From Clostridium sp. AN503 (GTDB lineage Bacteria > Bacillota > Clostridia > Lachnospirales > Lachnospiraceae), in assembly GCF_040719375.1 (NCBI RefSeq), contig NZ_JBFDTP010000002.1:2046001-2110000 (forward strand): a DNA stretch of 64,000 bases, read 5' to 3'. This document shows positions 43,556-52,681 of the stretch, in pieces. The notes under the pieces are model-generated. The model searched no databases. It worked only from the letters and a program-made list of their open reading frames with translations, and was not told the DNA's origin. Positions within the stretch are counted from its first letter, which is position 1, and every line of letters starts with the position of its first letter. The translations under genes and the position numbers were made by a program.

Positions 43556-44177
43556 CGATATCCTGCTCCTTCCTGCTGTCGTTCTGGATCAGGGTCTTGC
43601 TGATATTGTCCTCATAGAGACGCATTTCCACCTCCAGAGGTGTCGGGTCCGTATTCAGCTTCCACTTTGCAAAATGGTTAAAAAATGTAATGATCCCTGC
43701 TGCCAGGCCCACAGAATAGGAAAACTCAAGGATCGTAAAACCACTTGACTCCGTTCCTGTGATCAGCAGGTACACTTCCTTGAACACCTCCGTGACGCTG
43801 ACATCGTTATTGAAGGTCATGATCGCGAAAGCAGCTCCGCAGAAACAGACGATGCAGACAAATATGGTCTTCATCCACTGCCACAGGACCTTCGGGGTCT
43901 TCGGCGGCTGGTAGTCAATGATGTACTCCACCTTTCCCACGTTGTTGACCTGTACAGATGAGTCTGTCTCCTCCAGCTTCCGGATCACATCCAGGGCGCT
44001 CTCCACATAGCGTTTTGGTTTCTCTTCCCGGACGGTCTTCACCTTCACGGCGTTACATTTGTTCTGGATATTGGTATCGCTGCAGTAGATGGTCGCCACA
44101 TCCTTTACAAACACATCCTTGTCGTGTACCTCGGTGATCTCCCGCAGATTCAAATATACGGTCTTTGTGCTGCTCAT
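43545..44177 (-). CDS. spoVAA: Stage V sporulation protein AA
   Basis: 210 residues from ATG 44177. The N-terminal soluble part (TVYLNLREITEVHDKDVFVKDVATIYCSD) is followed by two membrane segments (about 110-130, MKTIFVCIVCFCGAAFAIMTF, and about 160-180, EFSYSVGLAAGIITFFNHF) and a basic tail. Family-typical, function in detail unknown. Its start overlaps the stop of the small upstream membrane-peptide gene as ATGA, and GGAGGTG lies in front. Confidence 0.92.
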   Translation of the reverse strand: MSSTKTVYLNLREITEVHDKDVFVKDVATIYCSDTNIQNKCNAVKVKTVREEKPKRYVESALDVIRKLEETDSSVQVNNVGKVEYIIDYQPPKTPKVLWQWMKTIFVCIVCFCGAAFAIMTFNNDVSVTEVFKEVYLLITGTESSGFTILEFSYSVGLAAGIITFFNHFAKWKLNTDPTPLEVEMRLYEDNISKTLIQNDSRKEQDIDVQ

Positions 44178-44329
44178 CCCTTCACCTCCATGCTGCACTC
44201 CCACACCAGGGTTCCCTCCGGTTCTGCCCTCCGGTTTCCACTGCTCACTACAAACCAGATTACGGCAGCTATCACTGCCAGGCAGATAACAGCTACCGCA
44301 ATCCCCGCTTTTGATCTAAAAAAATCCAT
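44174..44329 (-). CDS. 51-residue single-pass membrane peptide between sigF and spoVAA
   Basis: A short gene too small for most gene finders. ATG 44329, stop TGA 44174-44176, which overlaps the spoVAA start by ATGA. The peptide begins MDFFRSKAGI, has a 20-residue hydrophobic span (AVAVICLAVIAAVIWFVVSS, about residues 11-30) and a charged outer part with one Cys (NRRAEPEGTLVWECSMEVKG). AAGGA and a GTGGGTGAT stretch precede the ATG. Translational coupling and a perfect reading frame in a forespore operon make a real protein likely. I know no named family; by place it might assist SpoVAA or the DPA channel. Confidence 0.72.
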   Translation of the reverse strand: MDFFRSKAGIAVAVICLAVIAAVIWFVVSSGNRRAEPEGTLVWECSMEVKG

Positions 44330-44386
44330 ATCACCCACATCCTTTTCCCACCTGGTCTGCCAGGAATCTGGGATTAGTATGGCTGA

Positions 44387-45106
44387 TTATGGATTCAGAT
44401 ATTCCCGCATCCTTTTAAGAATCTTTTTTTCCAGCCTGGACACCTGTACCTGGGAAATGCACAGATCCTCCGCAATCCTGCTCTGAGTCTGGTTTTCGTA
44501 ATACCTCCTGACAATGATCTCTCTCTCTTTTTCAGAAAGCTGTTCTAAAAGCTGTTTTAAAACCATCTGGTTCATCAGGTGTTCCTGATCCTCCCGCTCA
44601 TCCGGCAGCCTGTCCATCAGGCAGAGGTTCTGGTCCTCGCCGCTGCCCACCGTCCTGTAAAGGGATTCCACCTCCGCAGCAGCCTCCAGAGACGCCGCCA
44701 CCTCCTCACGGCTTGCGCCTACTCTCCCGGCGATCTCGTCCAGACTGGGCTCACGCCCCATCTCTCCTGTCATTTTCTCCCTGGCAGCCCGCACCTTCAT
44801 CCCCAGCTCCTTGATGGAACGGCTGACCTTGATCATCCCGTCGTCTCTCAAGAAGCGCTTGATCTCCCCTGTGATCATGGGGACTGCGTAGGTGGAGAAC
44901 TTTACCTCAAAATCCAGATTGAACTTGTCAATGGCCTTTAAAAGCCCTACACAGCCAATCTGGAATAAGTCTTCCAGCTCATAGCCTCTTCCTGAGAAAT
45001 GGCGGACGATGCTCCAGACCAGCCCCACATTGTTCATCACCAGCGCATCCCGCGCGGCCTGGTCCCCGGCATGAGCCTGCCGGATCAATCTTTCCATGTC
45101 CTCCAT
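44387..45106 (-). CDS. sigF: RNA polymerase sporulation sigma factor SigF
   Basis: 239 residues. Region 2 NNVGLVWSIVRHFSGRGYELEDLFQIGCVGLLKAIDKFNLDFEVKFSTYAVPMITGEIKRFLRDDG and region 4 LSEKEREIIVRRYYENQTQSRIAEDLCISQVQVSRLEKKILKRMR are intact. SigF starts the forespore programme and is held by SpoIIAB. ATG 45106 has AGGTG six bases upstream; a GTG at 45115 overlapping the spoIIAB stop (GTGA) is an alternative start. Third gene of spoIIAA-spoIIAB-sigF. Confidence 0.96.
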   Translation of the reverse strand: MEDMERLIRQAHAGDQAARDALVMNNVGLVWSIVRHFSGRGYELEDLFQIGCVGLLKAIDKFNLDFEVKFSTYAVPMITGEIKRFLRDDGMIKVSRSIKELGMKVRAAREKMTGEMGREPSLDEIAGRVGASREEVAASLEAAAEVESLYRTVGSGEDQNLCLMDRLPDEREDQEHLMNQMVLKQLLEQLSEKEREIIVRRYYENQTQSRIAEDLCISQVQVSRLEKKILKRMREYLNP

Positions 45107-45111
45107 GCACG

Positions 45112-45528
45112 TCACCTGCCGATTTTCTTTTTCATCACCACCAGGGTTCCTGCCCCCGGCTCTGACTCCACATGCACTTCATCCATGAACGCCTCCATAA
45201 AGGAAAATCCCATCCCGGACCGCTCGCCTGTCTTATCCGTGGTATACATGGGCTGCATCGCCCGCTCCACGTCCCGGATCCCAACGCCGGTATCCCGGAC
45301 CCGGATGAGAAGCTCACGCCCCTCGATCTCCGCTTCCATCTGTATGATGCCTTCCATGCCCTGATATCCGTGGATCTCCGCGTTGGTCACAGCCTCGGAC
45401 ACCGCAGTCTTCACATCCTCCACTTCCTCTAAGGTCGGGTCCATCCGGCTCATGAATACCGCCGCAACGACCCGGGCAAACTCCTCATTCTTTGACAGGC
45501 TTTCCAGTTCCATCTTAAAACGTTCCAT
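45112..45528 (-). CDS. spoIIAB: Anti-sigma F factor / serine kinase SpoIIAB
   Basis: 138 residues, GHKL ATPase fold: DVKTAVSEAVTNAEIHGY (N box), LLIRVRDTGVGIRDVERAMQPMYTT (G1) and ERSGMGFSFMEAFMD (G2). It binds and blocks SigF, and phosphorylates SpoIIAA on serine. GGGAGG precedes the ATG, and it follows spoIIAA by 21 bases. Confidence 0.97.
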   Translation of the reverse strand: MERFKMELESLSKNEEFARVVAAVFMSRMDPTLEEVEDVKTAVSEAVTNAEIHGYQGMEGIIQMEAEIEGRELLIRVRDTGVGIRDVERAMQPMYTTDKTGERSGMGFSFMEAFMDEVHVESEPGAGTLVVMKKKIGR

Positions 45529-45549
45529 TTTCTTATCCTCCCGTTTTCT

Positions 45550-45891
45550 TTATCCTGCGATCGCCGCTTCTTTTGAATCAAACAGCGCCATCAGCTTTCC
45601 GATCCCCCCGATGGCAAGCACCCTGCCTACCTGCGCATTGACTCCATAAATAGTCACTGTCCCGCCGCTGCGCGCCATCTGCTTATACCGGTTCAGCAAA
45701 ATCCCGATTCCCGAAGAATCCATGAATTCTGTTCTGGAAAAATCAAATACCACCTTGTTCACGTAGTTTTCTGCCAGCAGAAGATCTGTCTCATATTTCA
45801 GATTCCTGCAATTGTGGTGATCCAGCTGCTTCGGCAGATGAATCACCAGCACCTGTCCCCTCGCCTCGTAAGTGAATGTCTGTACCGCCAT
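45550..45891 (-). CDS. spoIIAA: Anti-sigma F factor antagonist SpoIIAA
   Basis: 113 residues from ATG 45891 (AAGGGGT seven bases upstream). A STAS domain: VVFDFSRTEFMDSSGIGILLNRYKQM, where DSSGIG holds the serine phosphorylated by SpoIIAB. Unphosphorylated protein frees SigF. First gene of the spoIIA operon; a terminator lies upstream, so the operon has its own promoter. GGAAAC (45932-45937) and GAAAT (45914-45918) are a weak sigma-H-like pair; spoIIA of B. subtilis is sigma-H dependent. Confidence 0.95.
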   Translation of the reverse strand: MAVQTFTYEARGQVLVIHLPKQLDHHNCRNLKYETDLLLAENYVNKVVFDFSRTEFMDSSGIGILLNRYKQMARSGGTVTIYGVNAQVGRVLAIGGIGKLMALFDSKEAAIAG

Positions 45892-45940
45892 ATAAAGTAC
45901 CCCTTTCCTGAACATTTCAGCCATAAAATCAGTTTCCACA

Positions 45941-45990
45941 ACAAAAAAAGACACAACAGAAAATAATCATCTTTTTCTCTGTCGTGTCTT
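45941..45990 (-). terminator. Strong intrinsic terminator between the TPR gene and spoIIA
   Basis: AAGACACGACAGA and its complement (one G-T pair) form a 13-bp stem (45948-45960 with 45978-45990), followed by seven T on the minus strand. Confidence 0.88.
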
Positions 45991-46032
45991 CGTTTTCTTT
46001 TCTTTCGTTTTCTTATCTCATTATAATCCGGA

Positions 46033-47340
46033 TCAATACCCTCTCTGGTCCTTGGCGTCATCCGCATAATCCGAATTGGGATAATTCATGATGATATCTC
46101 CAAAATACTGGTTCGCCGTGTCTGTATCGCCCATAGACTTGAACGCCATGCCCAGCTTATAGATCACCTCCGTGTTGGCCGGCTGGATCTGCAGGCTCTT
46201 CTGGTAATAATCCACCGCCTGCGCCGCACCGTTCTCCTGGTTCATCGCCTCGTCACCCATCTGCATCAGGAGCCGGCTTCCATTGGTCCCCATATCTTCC
46301 TGGATCCACGCCACGGTACCGTTTACCACACCGTCATTTAAGACGGACATATCGGTATCCACATAGATCAGGGCCGCTGTCCGCATATCCTCATCCCGGT
46401 ACGCCTGCAGGATCTTGATCAGGTTCTGGTACTGGCTGAGCACCCCGCCGTTGTCATTTACCAGGGTGGCAAGCTGGCCTTCCGCCTGTTCCTGGGCCTG
46501 CTTCGCCGCCTCGATCTGACGGTTCAGCTCGTCTATCTCAATATTTTTCTGGTTGATCAGCTCTAAATTCTCCCTCAGCTCCTGGTTATGCCGGGTATTC
46601 ATCGCCTCCGTGCTTGCCGGCATGACCAGGAAAAATATCACCATGGCCCCCAGCACCAGACCCACCAGGATATTAAGGATCGACTGCCAGCCTGTATTTT
46701 CCTTGTAGCTGGGCGGGATAATGATATCATCATCCTGCATCTGCCTGTGGGAAAACGCATTCTTCAGCTTCCGCTTCTCAATCTCCGCCCGGCCCGTATT
46801 GTGCTTGGCGATAGCCATATAGCGCTGCGCGGTGGGGTTGTAACGGTCCACCTTGAGAGCCTGGTAAAGACACCGCCCCGCCTTGATATAATCCTCATGG
46901 TGAATATAGAGCAGGGCCAGCAGTTCCTGCGCCTTCACGTAGTTGGGAAGTTCCTCCAGCATACGCATCAAAAGCAGGACTGCCAGGTCTTCGTTGTCGT
47001 TCTGGGCATAGGCAAGCGCCTGGTTGTATTTCTTTGCCGCCTGGTCCGCCACCTCAAGATATCCTCCGGCGGAGTGAACCTTGTGCAGATATTCTTCTGC
47101 CAGATTGTCCGTATCCTGTAAATTCAGGCTGATGACCCACTGGATCAGGGCCGCGCCCACCTCGCCGATCTCATTATAGATCAGCCCCAGCAGGTTCCTG
47201 GCATCCGTCTGGTACTTATCAAACCTCAGGCTCCGTTTTAACGATGTGATCGCACCGCTTAGATCCCTCTGGTTCGCCTTTTCCAGACCCTGGTTGTAAT
47301 ACGCATTGGCAATCTGGCGGTTTCTTTTTCCTGTATCCAT
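46033..47340 (-). CDS. TPR-repeat single-pass membrane protein
   Basis: 435 residues. N-terminal TPR units (ANAYYNQGLEKANQRDLSGAITSLKRSLRFDKYQTDARNLLGLIYNEIG and on, to about 195), a single membrane segment (about 224-246, LNILVGLVLGAMVIFFLVMPAS), a coiled coil (about 252-295, NLELINQKNIEIDELNRQIEAAKQ) and C-terminal TPR units (about 350-430, GAAQAVDYYQKSLQIQPANTEVIYKLGMAFKSMG). With both faces carrying TPR units, it may link cytoplasmic and extracellular partners. Function unknown. It lies 12 bases after a 45-residue peptide gene and upstream of a strong terminator. Confidence 0.8.
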   Translation of the reverse strand: MDTGKRNRQIANAYYNQGLEKANQRDLSGAITSLKRSLRFDKYQTDARNLLGLIYNEIGEVGAALIQWVISLNLQDTDNLAEEYLHKVHSAGGYLEVADQAAKKYNQALAYAQNDNEDLAVLLLMRMLEELPNYVKAQELLALLYIHHEDYIKAGRCLYQALKVDRYNPTAQRYMAIAKHNTGRAEIEKRKLKNAFSHRQMQDDDIIIPPSYKENTGWQSILNILVGLVLGAMVIFFLVMPASTEAMNTRHNQELRENLELINQKNIEIDELNRQIEAAKQAQEQAEGQLATLVNDNGGVLSQYQNLIKILQAYRDEDMRTAALIYVDTDMSVLNDGVVNGTVAWIQEDMGTNGSRLLMQMGDEAMNQENGAAQAVDYYQKSLQIQPANTEVIYKLGMAFKSMGDTDTANQYFGDIIMNYPNSDYADDAKDQRGY

Positions 47341-47352
47341 CCTGTACCCGCC

Positions 47353-47490
47353 TTACTCCTGTCTTCCTTTCAGCAGTTCCATCATCAGATCCGTCATGTC
47401 TGTCAGATCCTCTTTTACAATGCTCTCTTCCACTTCGCCCACTTCCAGGCTCGGCCTGAAACGGCTGATCTCTTCTTCAAAGTCCAGCAT
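47353..47490 (-). CDS. 45-residue acidic peptide between folC and the TPR gene
   Basis: Short gene with AAGGAGG seven bases before ATG 47490 and stop TAA at 47353-47355, only 12 bases before the TPR gene. The product begins MLDFEEEISRFRPSLEVGEV and ends MMELLKGRQE, is strongly acidic and probably helical; the composition (many Glu/Asp) and the strong ribosome site point to a real protein. No family known to me. By position it may be a soluble partner of the TPR protein. Confidence 0.75.
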   Translation of the reverse strand: MLDFEEEISRFRPSLEVGEVEESIVKEDLTDMTDLMMELLKGRQE

Positions 47491-47527
47491 ATCATGTCCT
47501 CCTTATGCGTTTTCGTGTTTAGCCTTT

Positions 47528-48796
47528 TCACTCACGGTTCTCCCCGGTCTCTTCTCCCCTCAGGATCTCCTCGATCTCACCGATCAGGTAGAGGGAACCG
47601 ACCGCATAAAGCCTGTCCTGTTCTGTATTGTATCCCAAAGCTGCTCCGAGCGCTTCCCGCACAGTCCCATACTGCTCCACCGGCCCCTGAAAACCTGCCT
47701 GCAAAAACTGCTGCGACAAAATCCCCGTGTCCAGTCCCCGCTCACTGTTTAAGTGTACCACAGTTACCCTTGTGATGGGAAGACCCTGACAGAGCATCCG
47801 TATCATTTCGTGATAATCCTTGTCCGAAACGGCAGCAAATAAAAGCTGGATCCGCTTTTCGCCCTGCTGCTCTTTTACTGCGCGGAGGAACGCTCCGATC
47901 CCGCCGGGATTGTGCGCTCCATCCAGCCAGATATCCGGCCGGATCTGCTGCATACGTCCCGGCCAGCAGACTTTGGACAACCCTCTGCGGCACACCTCCT
48001 GGTCAACGCCCGCAATAGAAAGCGCCTCCAGGGCCTTTACCGCCAGAGCCGCGTTCATGGCCTGATAAGGGGCCGCAAAGGATACCTCCCGGTATGCGTC
48101 CGCCTCTCCCACAGGATAAAACGGCGCGCCCAGGCTTTCCGCCTTCCCGCGGATGACTTCGGACGCCTCCTGCCGGTTGTCATCATAGATCACCGGTACG
48201 CCAGGCTTTATGATGCCCGCCTTCTCCGCCGCGATTTGAACGGTCGTATCTCCCAGATACTGGGTGTGCTCCAGGCTGATGGAGGTGATGATGCAGGCCA
48301 GAGGCCGCCGGATCACATTGGTGGTATCCAGACGGCCGCCAAGCCCCGTTTCCAGGATCACATAATCCGGTCTGACCTCCCCGTACAGCACCATTGCCAT
48401 CAAAAACACAAATTCAAAAAAAGTCGGATGGCAGTACCCGCGCTCTGCCATTTTTTTCACCACGGAAAGGACCTGGCGGAAGCTTCGCTCAAAGTCCTCC
48501 TCCGCGGCCGGCTTCCCGTCCAGTAAAAACCGCTCCTTCACATCCACCAGATGCGGAGAAACGAAGGTACCCACTCGGTACCCGGCTTCCATCAGCACGG
48601 ACGTTAGATCCGCACAGACAGAGCCTTTCCCGTTGGTCCCCGCCACATGGATCAGCTTTAGATCTTTTTCCGGGTCTCCCAGCTCTGCCAGGAAATCCCG
48701 AACTTCTTCCAGGGTATTTTTCTTTTTTGTCCACAGCGGTATATTCAAAAGATATTCCCGCGCCTGTTCTTCTATCATTTCAATATATGCAGGCAT
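47528..48796 (-). CDS. folC: Folylpolyglutamate synthase / dihydrofolate synthase
   Basis: 422 residues, Mur ligase superfamily. LIHVAGTNGKGSVCADLTSVLMEAGYRVGTFVSPHLVDVKERF (P-loop and early motifs), ILETGLGGRLDTTNVI, SISLEHTQYLGDTTVQIAAEKAGIIKPGVPVI and DIWLDGAHNPGGIGAF (His-Asn). It adds glutamate to folates. ATG 48796 begins eight bases after the valS stop; the ribosome site is weak. It is expected to be read with valS from the T-box promoter. Confidence 0.95.
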   Translation of the reverse strand: MPAYIEMIEEQAREYLLNIPLWTKKKNTLEEVRDFLAELGDPEKDLKLIHVAGTNGKGSVCADLTSVLMEAGYRVGTFVSPHLVDVKERFLLDGKPAAEEDFERSFRQVLSVVKKMAERGYCHPTFFEFVFLMAMVLYGEVRPDYVILETGLGGRLDTTNVIRRPLACIITSISLEHTQYLGDTTVQIAAEKAGIIKPGVPVIYDDNRQEASEVIRGKAESLGAPFYPVGEADAYREVSFAAPYQAMNAALAVKALEALSIAGVDQEVCRRGLSKVCWPGRMQQIRPDIWLDGAHNPGGIGAFLRAVKEQQGEKRIQLLFAAVSDKDYHEMIRMLCQGLPITRVTVVHLNSERGLDTGILSQQFLQAGFQGPVEQYGTVREALGAALGYNTEQDRLYAVGSLYLIGEIEEILRGEETGENRE

Positions 48797-48804
48797 GTCC
48801 CGGC

Positions 48805-51459
48805 TTATGACTGAAGCTGGGCCAGACGTGCCTCAACCTGCTCCATCATCTGGGTATATTTCGCCTGTTTTTCCTTTTCCTCGTTGATCTTCGCCTCCGG
48901 AGCCTTGCTGATGAAGCGCTCGTTCTTAAGCATCCCGTTTACGCGCGCCAGTTCGCTACTCAAACGCTCCTTCTCCTTCGTCAGACGCTCGATCTCCTTT
49001 GCCACGTCCACAAGCTCCGCAAACGGCATGTAGATGGACGCATTGGGGATCACAACGGATACCGCATCGTCGGCGATCCCGTTCTTATCCTTCTGTAGGA
49101 ACACCTCTCCCGCATAACCCAGGGTTGCAAAGAACACCCGGCTGTGCTCGAAGATGTCTAACAGCTCCTGCTTCTCCGATACCACGTAGACCTTCGCCTT
49201 TTTGCTCGGCGGAACGTTCATGGAGGTGCGCACATTCCGGATCGCCCGTACCGCTTCCTTGATGGTCTCCACCGCATACTCCTCATCCCGGAAATTCCAC
49301 TCATCCCGGTACTCCGGCCATGCGGAGATCATGATGGACTCCTCGCTCTCCTGCAGGTTGCAGAAGATCTCCTCCGTGATAAACGGCATATACGGGTGCA
49401 GAAGCTTTAAGGACTGGATCAGAACGGTCCGCAGGGTCCAGATCGCAGCTGCCCTGGTGGTATCCTCCTCATTCCAGAGCCTCGGCTTCACCATCTCGAT
49501 GTACCAGTCACAGAACTCCTCCCAGATAAAGTCGTACACCTTCTGAAGCGCGATACCCAGTTCATATTTGTCCAGGTTCTCCGTCACATCCTTCGCCAGG
49601 GTATTCACCTTGGAAAGGATCCATTTGTCCGCCATGGTCAGGCTGTCTAAGGAAACCTCGCATACGGGAGCCTTTTCCATATTCATCATGATGAACCGGG
49701 AAGCGTTCCATACCTTATTGGCAAAGTTCCGGCTCGCCTCCACGCGCTCCCAGTAGAACCGCATGTCGTTGCCCGGAGCATTGCCGGTGATCAGGGTCAT
49801 GCGCAGCGCATCCGCGCCGTACTTGTCGATCACCTCCAGCGGATCGATGCCGTTGCCCAGGGACTTGCTCATCTTGCGTCCCTGGCTGTCCCTCACCAGA
49901 CCGTGGATCAGAACGGTGTGGAACGGGGTCCTGCCTGTCTGCTCAAGCCCTGAGAACACCATACGGATCACCCAGAAAAAGATGATATCATAGCCGGTCA
50001 CCAGCACATCCGTCGGATAGAAATATTCCAGTTCCTTTGTGTTCTCAGGCCAGCCCAGAGTCGAGAACGGCCACAGGGCGGAGGAAAACCAGGTATCCAG
50101 GGTATCCTCGTCCTGTTTTAAGTGGGTGCAGCCGCATTTCGGGCATTTCTCCGGCATGGTCTTTGACACCGTGATCTCACCGCACTCTTCGCAGTAATAG
50201 GCCGGAATCCGGTGGCCCCACCAGAGCTGACGGGAAATACACCAGTCACGGATCCCCTCCAGCCAGTGCAGATAGGTCTTTCCAAAGCTCTCCGGCACAA
50301 ACTTAAGCTCCCCGGTCTTTATTGCCTCGATCGCAGGCTTCGCCATCTCGTCCATGCGCACGAACCACTGGGGCTTCACCATAGGCTCCACCGTGGTCTT
50401 ACAGCGGTCGTGGGTCCCCACGTTGTGGGAATGGGGAACCACCTTCACCAGCAGCCCCTCAGCCTTTAAATCCTCCACGATAGCCTTGCGCGCCTCGTAA
50501 CGCTCCATGCCGTCGTATCTGCTTCCCGGGCAGTGGATGGTGGCGTCGTCGTTCATAATACAGATTTCCGGCAGATCATGGCGTTTGCCCACCTCAAAAT
50601 CGTTCGGGTCATGAGCCGGTGTGATTTTCACGCAGCCGGTCCCAAACTCCTTGTCCACATATGCATCAGCCACAACCGGGATCTGGCGTCCTGTCAGCGG
50701 CAGCTCTAACATCTTGCCAACCAGATCCTGATAGCGCTCATCCTCCGGGTTCACCGCAACCGCCGTATCCCCCAGCAGAGTCTCCGGCCTGGTGGTTGCA
50801 ATCTCCACAAACCTGCCCTCCTCACCCACGATCGGATAATTGATGTGCCAGAAGAAACCGTCCTGCTCCTCATGCTCCACCTCCGCGTCAGAGATGGAAG
50901 TCTGACATACCGGGCACCAGTTGATGATCCTGGAACCCTTATAGATATAGCCTTTCTCATACAGTCTGGTAAACACCTCTAAAACTGCGTCCGAACAGCC
51001 CGCATCCATAGTAAACCGCTCCCGGTCCCAGTCGGCTGAGGACCCCAGCTTATGGAGCTGGTTGATGATACGGGTCCCGTACTCCTTCTTCCAGTCCCAG
51101 CAGGCTTCTAAAAACCCGTCCCTGCCCAGGTCATGCTTGTCGATCCCCTCCTGTTTCAGCTTGTCGATAACCTTGACCTCCGTAGCGATCGCCGCGTGGT
51201 CCGTTCCCGGCTGCCACAGCGCCTCATACCCCTGCATCCGCTTATAGCGGGTCAGGATATCCTGCATGGTATTGTCCAGCGCATGTCCCATATGAAGCTG
51301 CCCCGTGATATTCGGCGGCGGCATCACGATCGTAAACGGCTTCTTCCCTTCCCGCTTCCCGCGCTCCGCATCCGCGTGAAAATATTTGTTGTCCAGCCAT
51401 TTCTGATAGAGCTTCTCCTCAATAGCCGATGGGTTGTAGGTCTTTTCCAGTTCTTTCAT
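48805..51459 (-). CDS. valS: Valyl-tRNA synthetase
   Basis: 884 residues from ATG 51459 (GAGGAG ten bases upstream). Class I motifs: PPPNITGQLHMGHALDNT (HIGH type) and GRKMSKSLGNGIDP (KMSKS). Editing domain includes TTRPETLLGDTAVAVNPEDERY. The C-terminal coiled coil (AKEIERLTKEKERLSSELARVNGML) is typical of ValRS. It charges tRNA-Val. Preceded by a T-box leader, so it is turned on by uncharged tRNA-Val. Confidence 0.98.
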   Translation of the reverse strand: MKELEKTYNPSAIEEKLYQKWLDNKYFHADAERGKREGKKPFTIVMPPPNITGQLHMGHALDNTMQDILTRYKRMQGYEALWQPGTDHAAIATEVKVIDKLKQEGIDKHDLGRDGFLEACWDWKKEYGTRIINQLHKLGSSADWDRERFTMDAGCSDAVLEVFTRLYEKGYIYKGSRIINWCPVCQTSISDAEVEHEEQDGFFWHINYPIVGEEGRFVEIATTRPETLLGDTAVAVNPEDERYQDLVGKMLELPLTGRQIPVVADAYVDKEFGTGCVKITPAHDPNDFEVGKRHDLPEICIMNDDATIHCPGSRYDGMERYEARKAIVEDLKAEGLLVKVVPHSHNVGTHDRCKTTVEPMVKPQWFVRMDEMAKPAIEAIKTGELKFVPESFGKTYLHWLEGIRDWCISRQLWWGHRIPAYYCEECGEITVSKTMPEKCPKCGCTHLKQDEDTLDTWFSSALWPFSTLGWPENTKELEYFYPTDVLVTGYDIIFFWVIRMVFSGLEQTGRTPFHTVLIHGLVRDSQGRKMSKSLGNGIDPLEVIDKYGADALRMTLITGNAPGNDMRFYWERVEASRNFANKVWNASRFIMMNMEKAPVCEVSLDSLTMADKWILSKVNTLAKDVTENLDKYELGIALQKVYDFIWEEFCDWYIEMVKPRLWNEEDTTRAAAIWTLRTVLIQSLKLLHPYMPFITEEIFCNLQESEESIMISAWPEYRDEWNFRDEEYAVETIKEAVRAIRNVRTSMNVPPSKKAKVYVVSEKQELLDIFEHSRVFFATLGYAGEVFLQKDKNGIADDAVSVVIPNASIYMPFAELVDVAKEIERLTKEKERLSSELARVNGMLKNERFISKAPEAKINEEKEKQAKYTQMMEQVEARLAQLQS

Positions 51460-51523
51460 GATCTTAGTTCTCCTCTGCATTATTTTCCCTGCGGCTGCCA
51501 AAGCAGCCATTTACCTTTGAAAT

Positions 51524-51812
51524 AAAAAAGACCCCTTATACAGAACCAAACTCTCCTGCATAAAGGGCGAAATCAACTTCCGCGGTACCACCTTTGTTTT
51601 TAACTCAAATATCCTTAACGCGGATCAAACGTGGATTCCTACCTGCCTGCAGCGGTGACACGCATCAAACATGCACACCTTCGCAAACCCTTCAGAACCC
51701 CGGCTCCAAAGCTACCTTCCGCCGCGCCGCCCGAAACCGTCTCCCAGCTTATAAACGGTTCTCTCTGTCAGGCGCTCTCACCGTACTCCTCTTTATCCCA
51801 GCCTTTTATATA
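51524..51812 (-). promoter_or_regulatory. T-box leader of valS
   Basis: On the minus strand the T-box sequence AGGTGGTACCGCGG (51580-51593) is followed by a terminator (stem CCCTTTAT..CAG pairing with CTGTATAAGGGG, then six T; 51524-51568). Upstream are the AGTA and CAGAGAG motifs of stem I. The specifier codon could not be fixed by eye; valine is inferred from the gene. Uncharged tRNA would favour the antiterminator. Confidence 0.93.
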
Positions 51813-51818
51813 GTCCTT

Positions 51819-51847
51819 ATCATAGTGTTTAAACCAACATTTGTCAA
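51819..51847 (-). promoter_or_regulatory. Promoter of the valS T-box leader
   Basis: Minus-strand TTGACA, 17 bases, TATGAT, directly upstream of the T-box leader. Confidence 0.78.
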
Positions 51848-51868
51848 GCCAAAACCAATTTTTCTTTT

Positions 51869-52681
51869 CTACACCATCGCTCTATAGTCCTGCTTCAACT
51901 TGTGCAGAAGCTGTGCCTCTCCCGCCTGTCTTTTGATCGGGTCACGCTTGAACAGCTCGTCTAACTGCCGCAGGCTGTCGGCCTGCTCCGCCTTCTCCCT
52001 GGCTGTCTTCATGTTCCCGTCCCAGGCCTGCCGCATCTCCTCTGTGACCAGGATCCCGAACCGGTCGCTGAGCTTCAGCCGCTCATCCAGCTTCGTCAGG
52101 CAGTACAGCCGCTCCAGGACCTGGGGCTGGCTGCTCCTGGAATAAGCCATCTCATACGCCTCATACGCTTTTTCAAACTGGAACATCCGTGCGTAGCAGG
52201 CGCCCAGGTTGTTCCAGACGGTCCCCAAAAATGCATCATCCACACAGGAATCCTGCGGATAATCCAAAAGCTCCCGGTACAGCCGCACAGCCCTTCCGTA
52301 CTGGCGCATGGAAAACAGCTCGTCGGCCTTGAGCTTCCGGTATTCAGCCGGATGCTTCTTTCGGATGGCTGCAAGCTTCTGGCGGTATCGGTTGATCTCC
52401 GCAGGGTTGTAGTAATCGCACTCCTGCAGTATCATGATCAATGTCTCATCCGGATCCTCGTTGCTTTTCAGCCAGCGTTCCAGCTTCAGGGCCAGAAACC
52501 CATGGTTTAACTCATCCCTCAGAAAGTCCAGCAGACCGTCTCCCACGAATCCGTCCAGCACCAGCAGCGGATAGTGGTAGATCACATAGGAAAGCTCCTG
52601 GGAAGAATAGAGATGGATCCCCAGGCTTTCCGCATAGTACGGATGTTTTACATTTTCCTGTCTGCACAGCAATAAACTCAT
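51869..52681 (-). CDS. TPR-like hypothetical protein, partner of the DUF5716/DUF5717 genes
   Basis: 270 residues, cytoplasmic, helical. A conserved-looking start (LLLCRQENVKHPYYAESLGIHLYSSQELSYVIYHYPLLVLDGFVGDGLLDFLRDEL) and TPR-like helices from about residue 125 (AVRLYRELLDYPQ, then GTVWNNLGACYARMFQFEKAYEAYEMAYSRSSQPQVLERLY). Its start overlaps the stop of the DUF5716 gene by four bases (ATGA), so the two are made together. Function unknown. Confidence 0.75.
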   Translation of the reverse strand: MSLLLCRQENVKHPYYAESLGIHLYSSQELSYVIYHYPLLVLDGFVGDGLLDFLRDELNHGFLALKLERWLKSNEDPDETLIMILQECDYYNPAEINRYRQKLAAIRKKHPAEYRKLKADELFSMRQYGRAVRLYRELLDYPQDSCVDDAFLGTVWNNLGACYARMFQFEKAYEAYEMAYSRSSQPQVLERLYCLTKLDERLKLSDRFGILVTEEMRQAWDGNMKTAREKAEQADSLRQLDELFKRDPIKRQAGEAQLLHKLKQDYRAMV

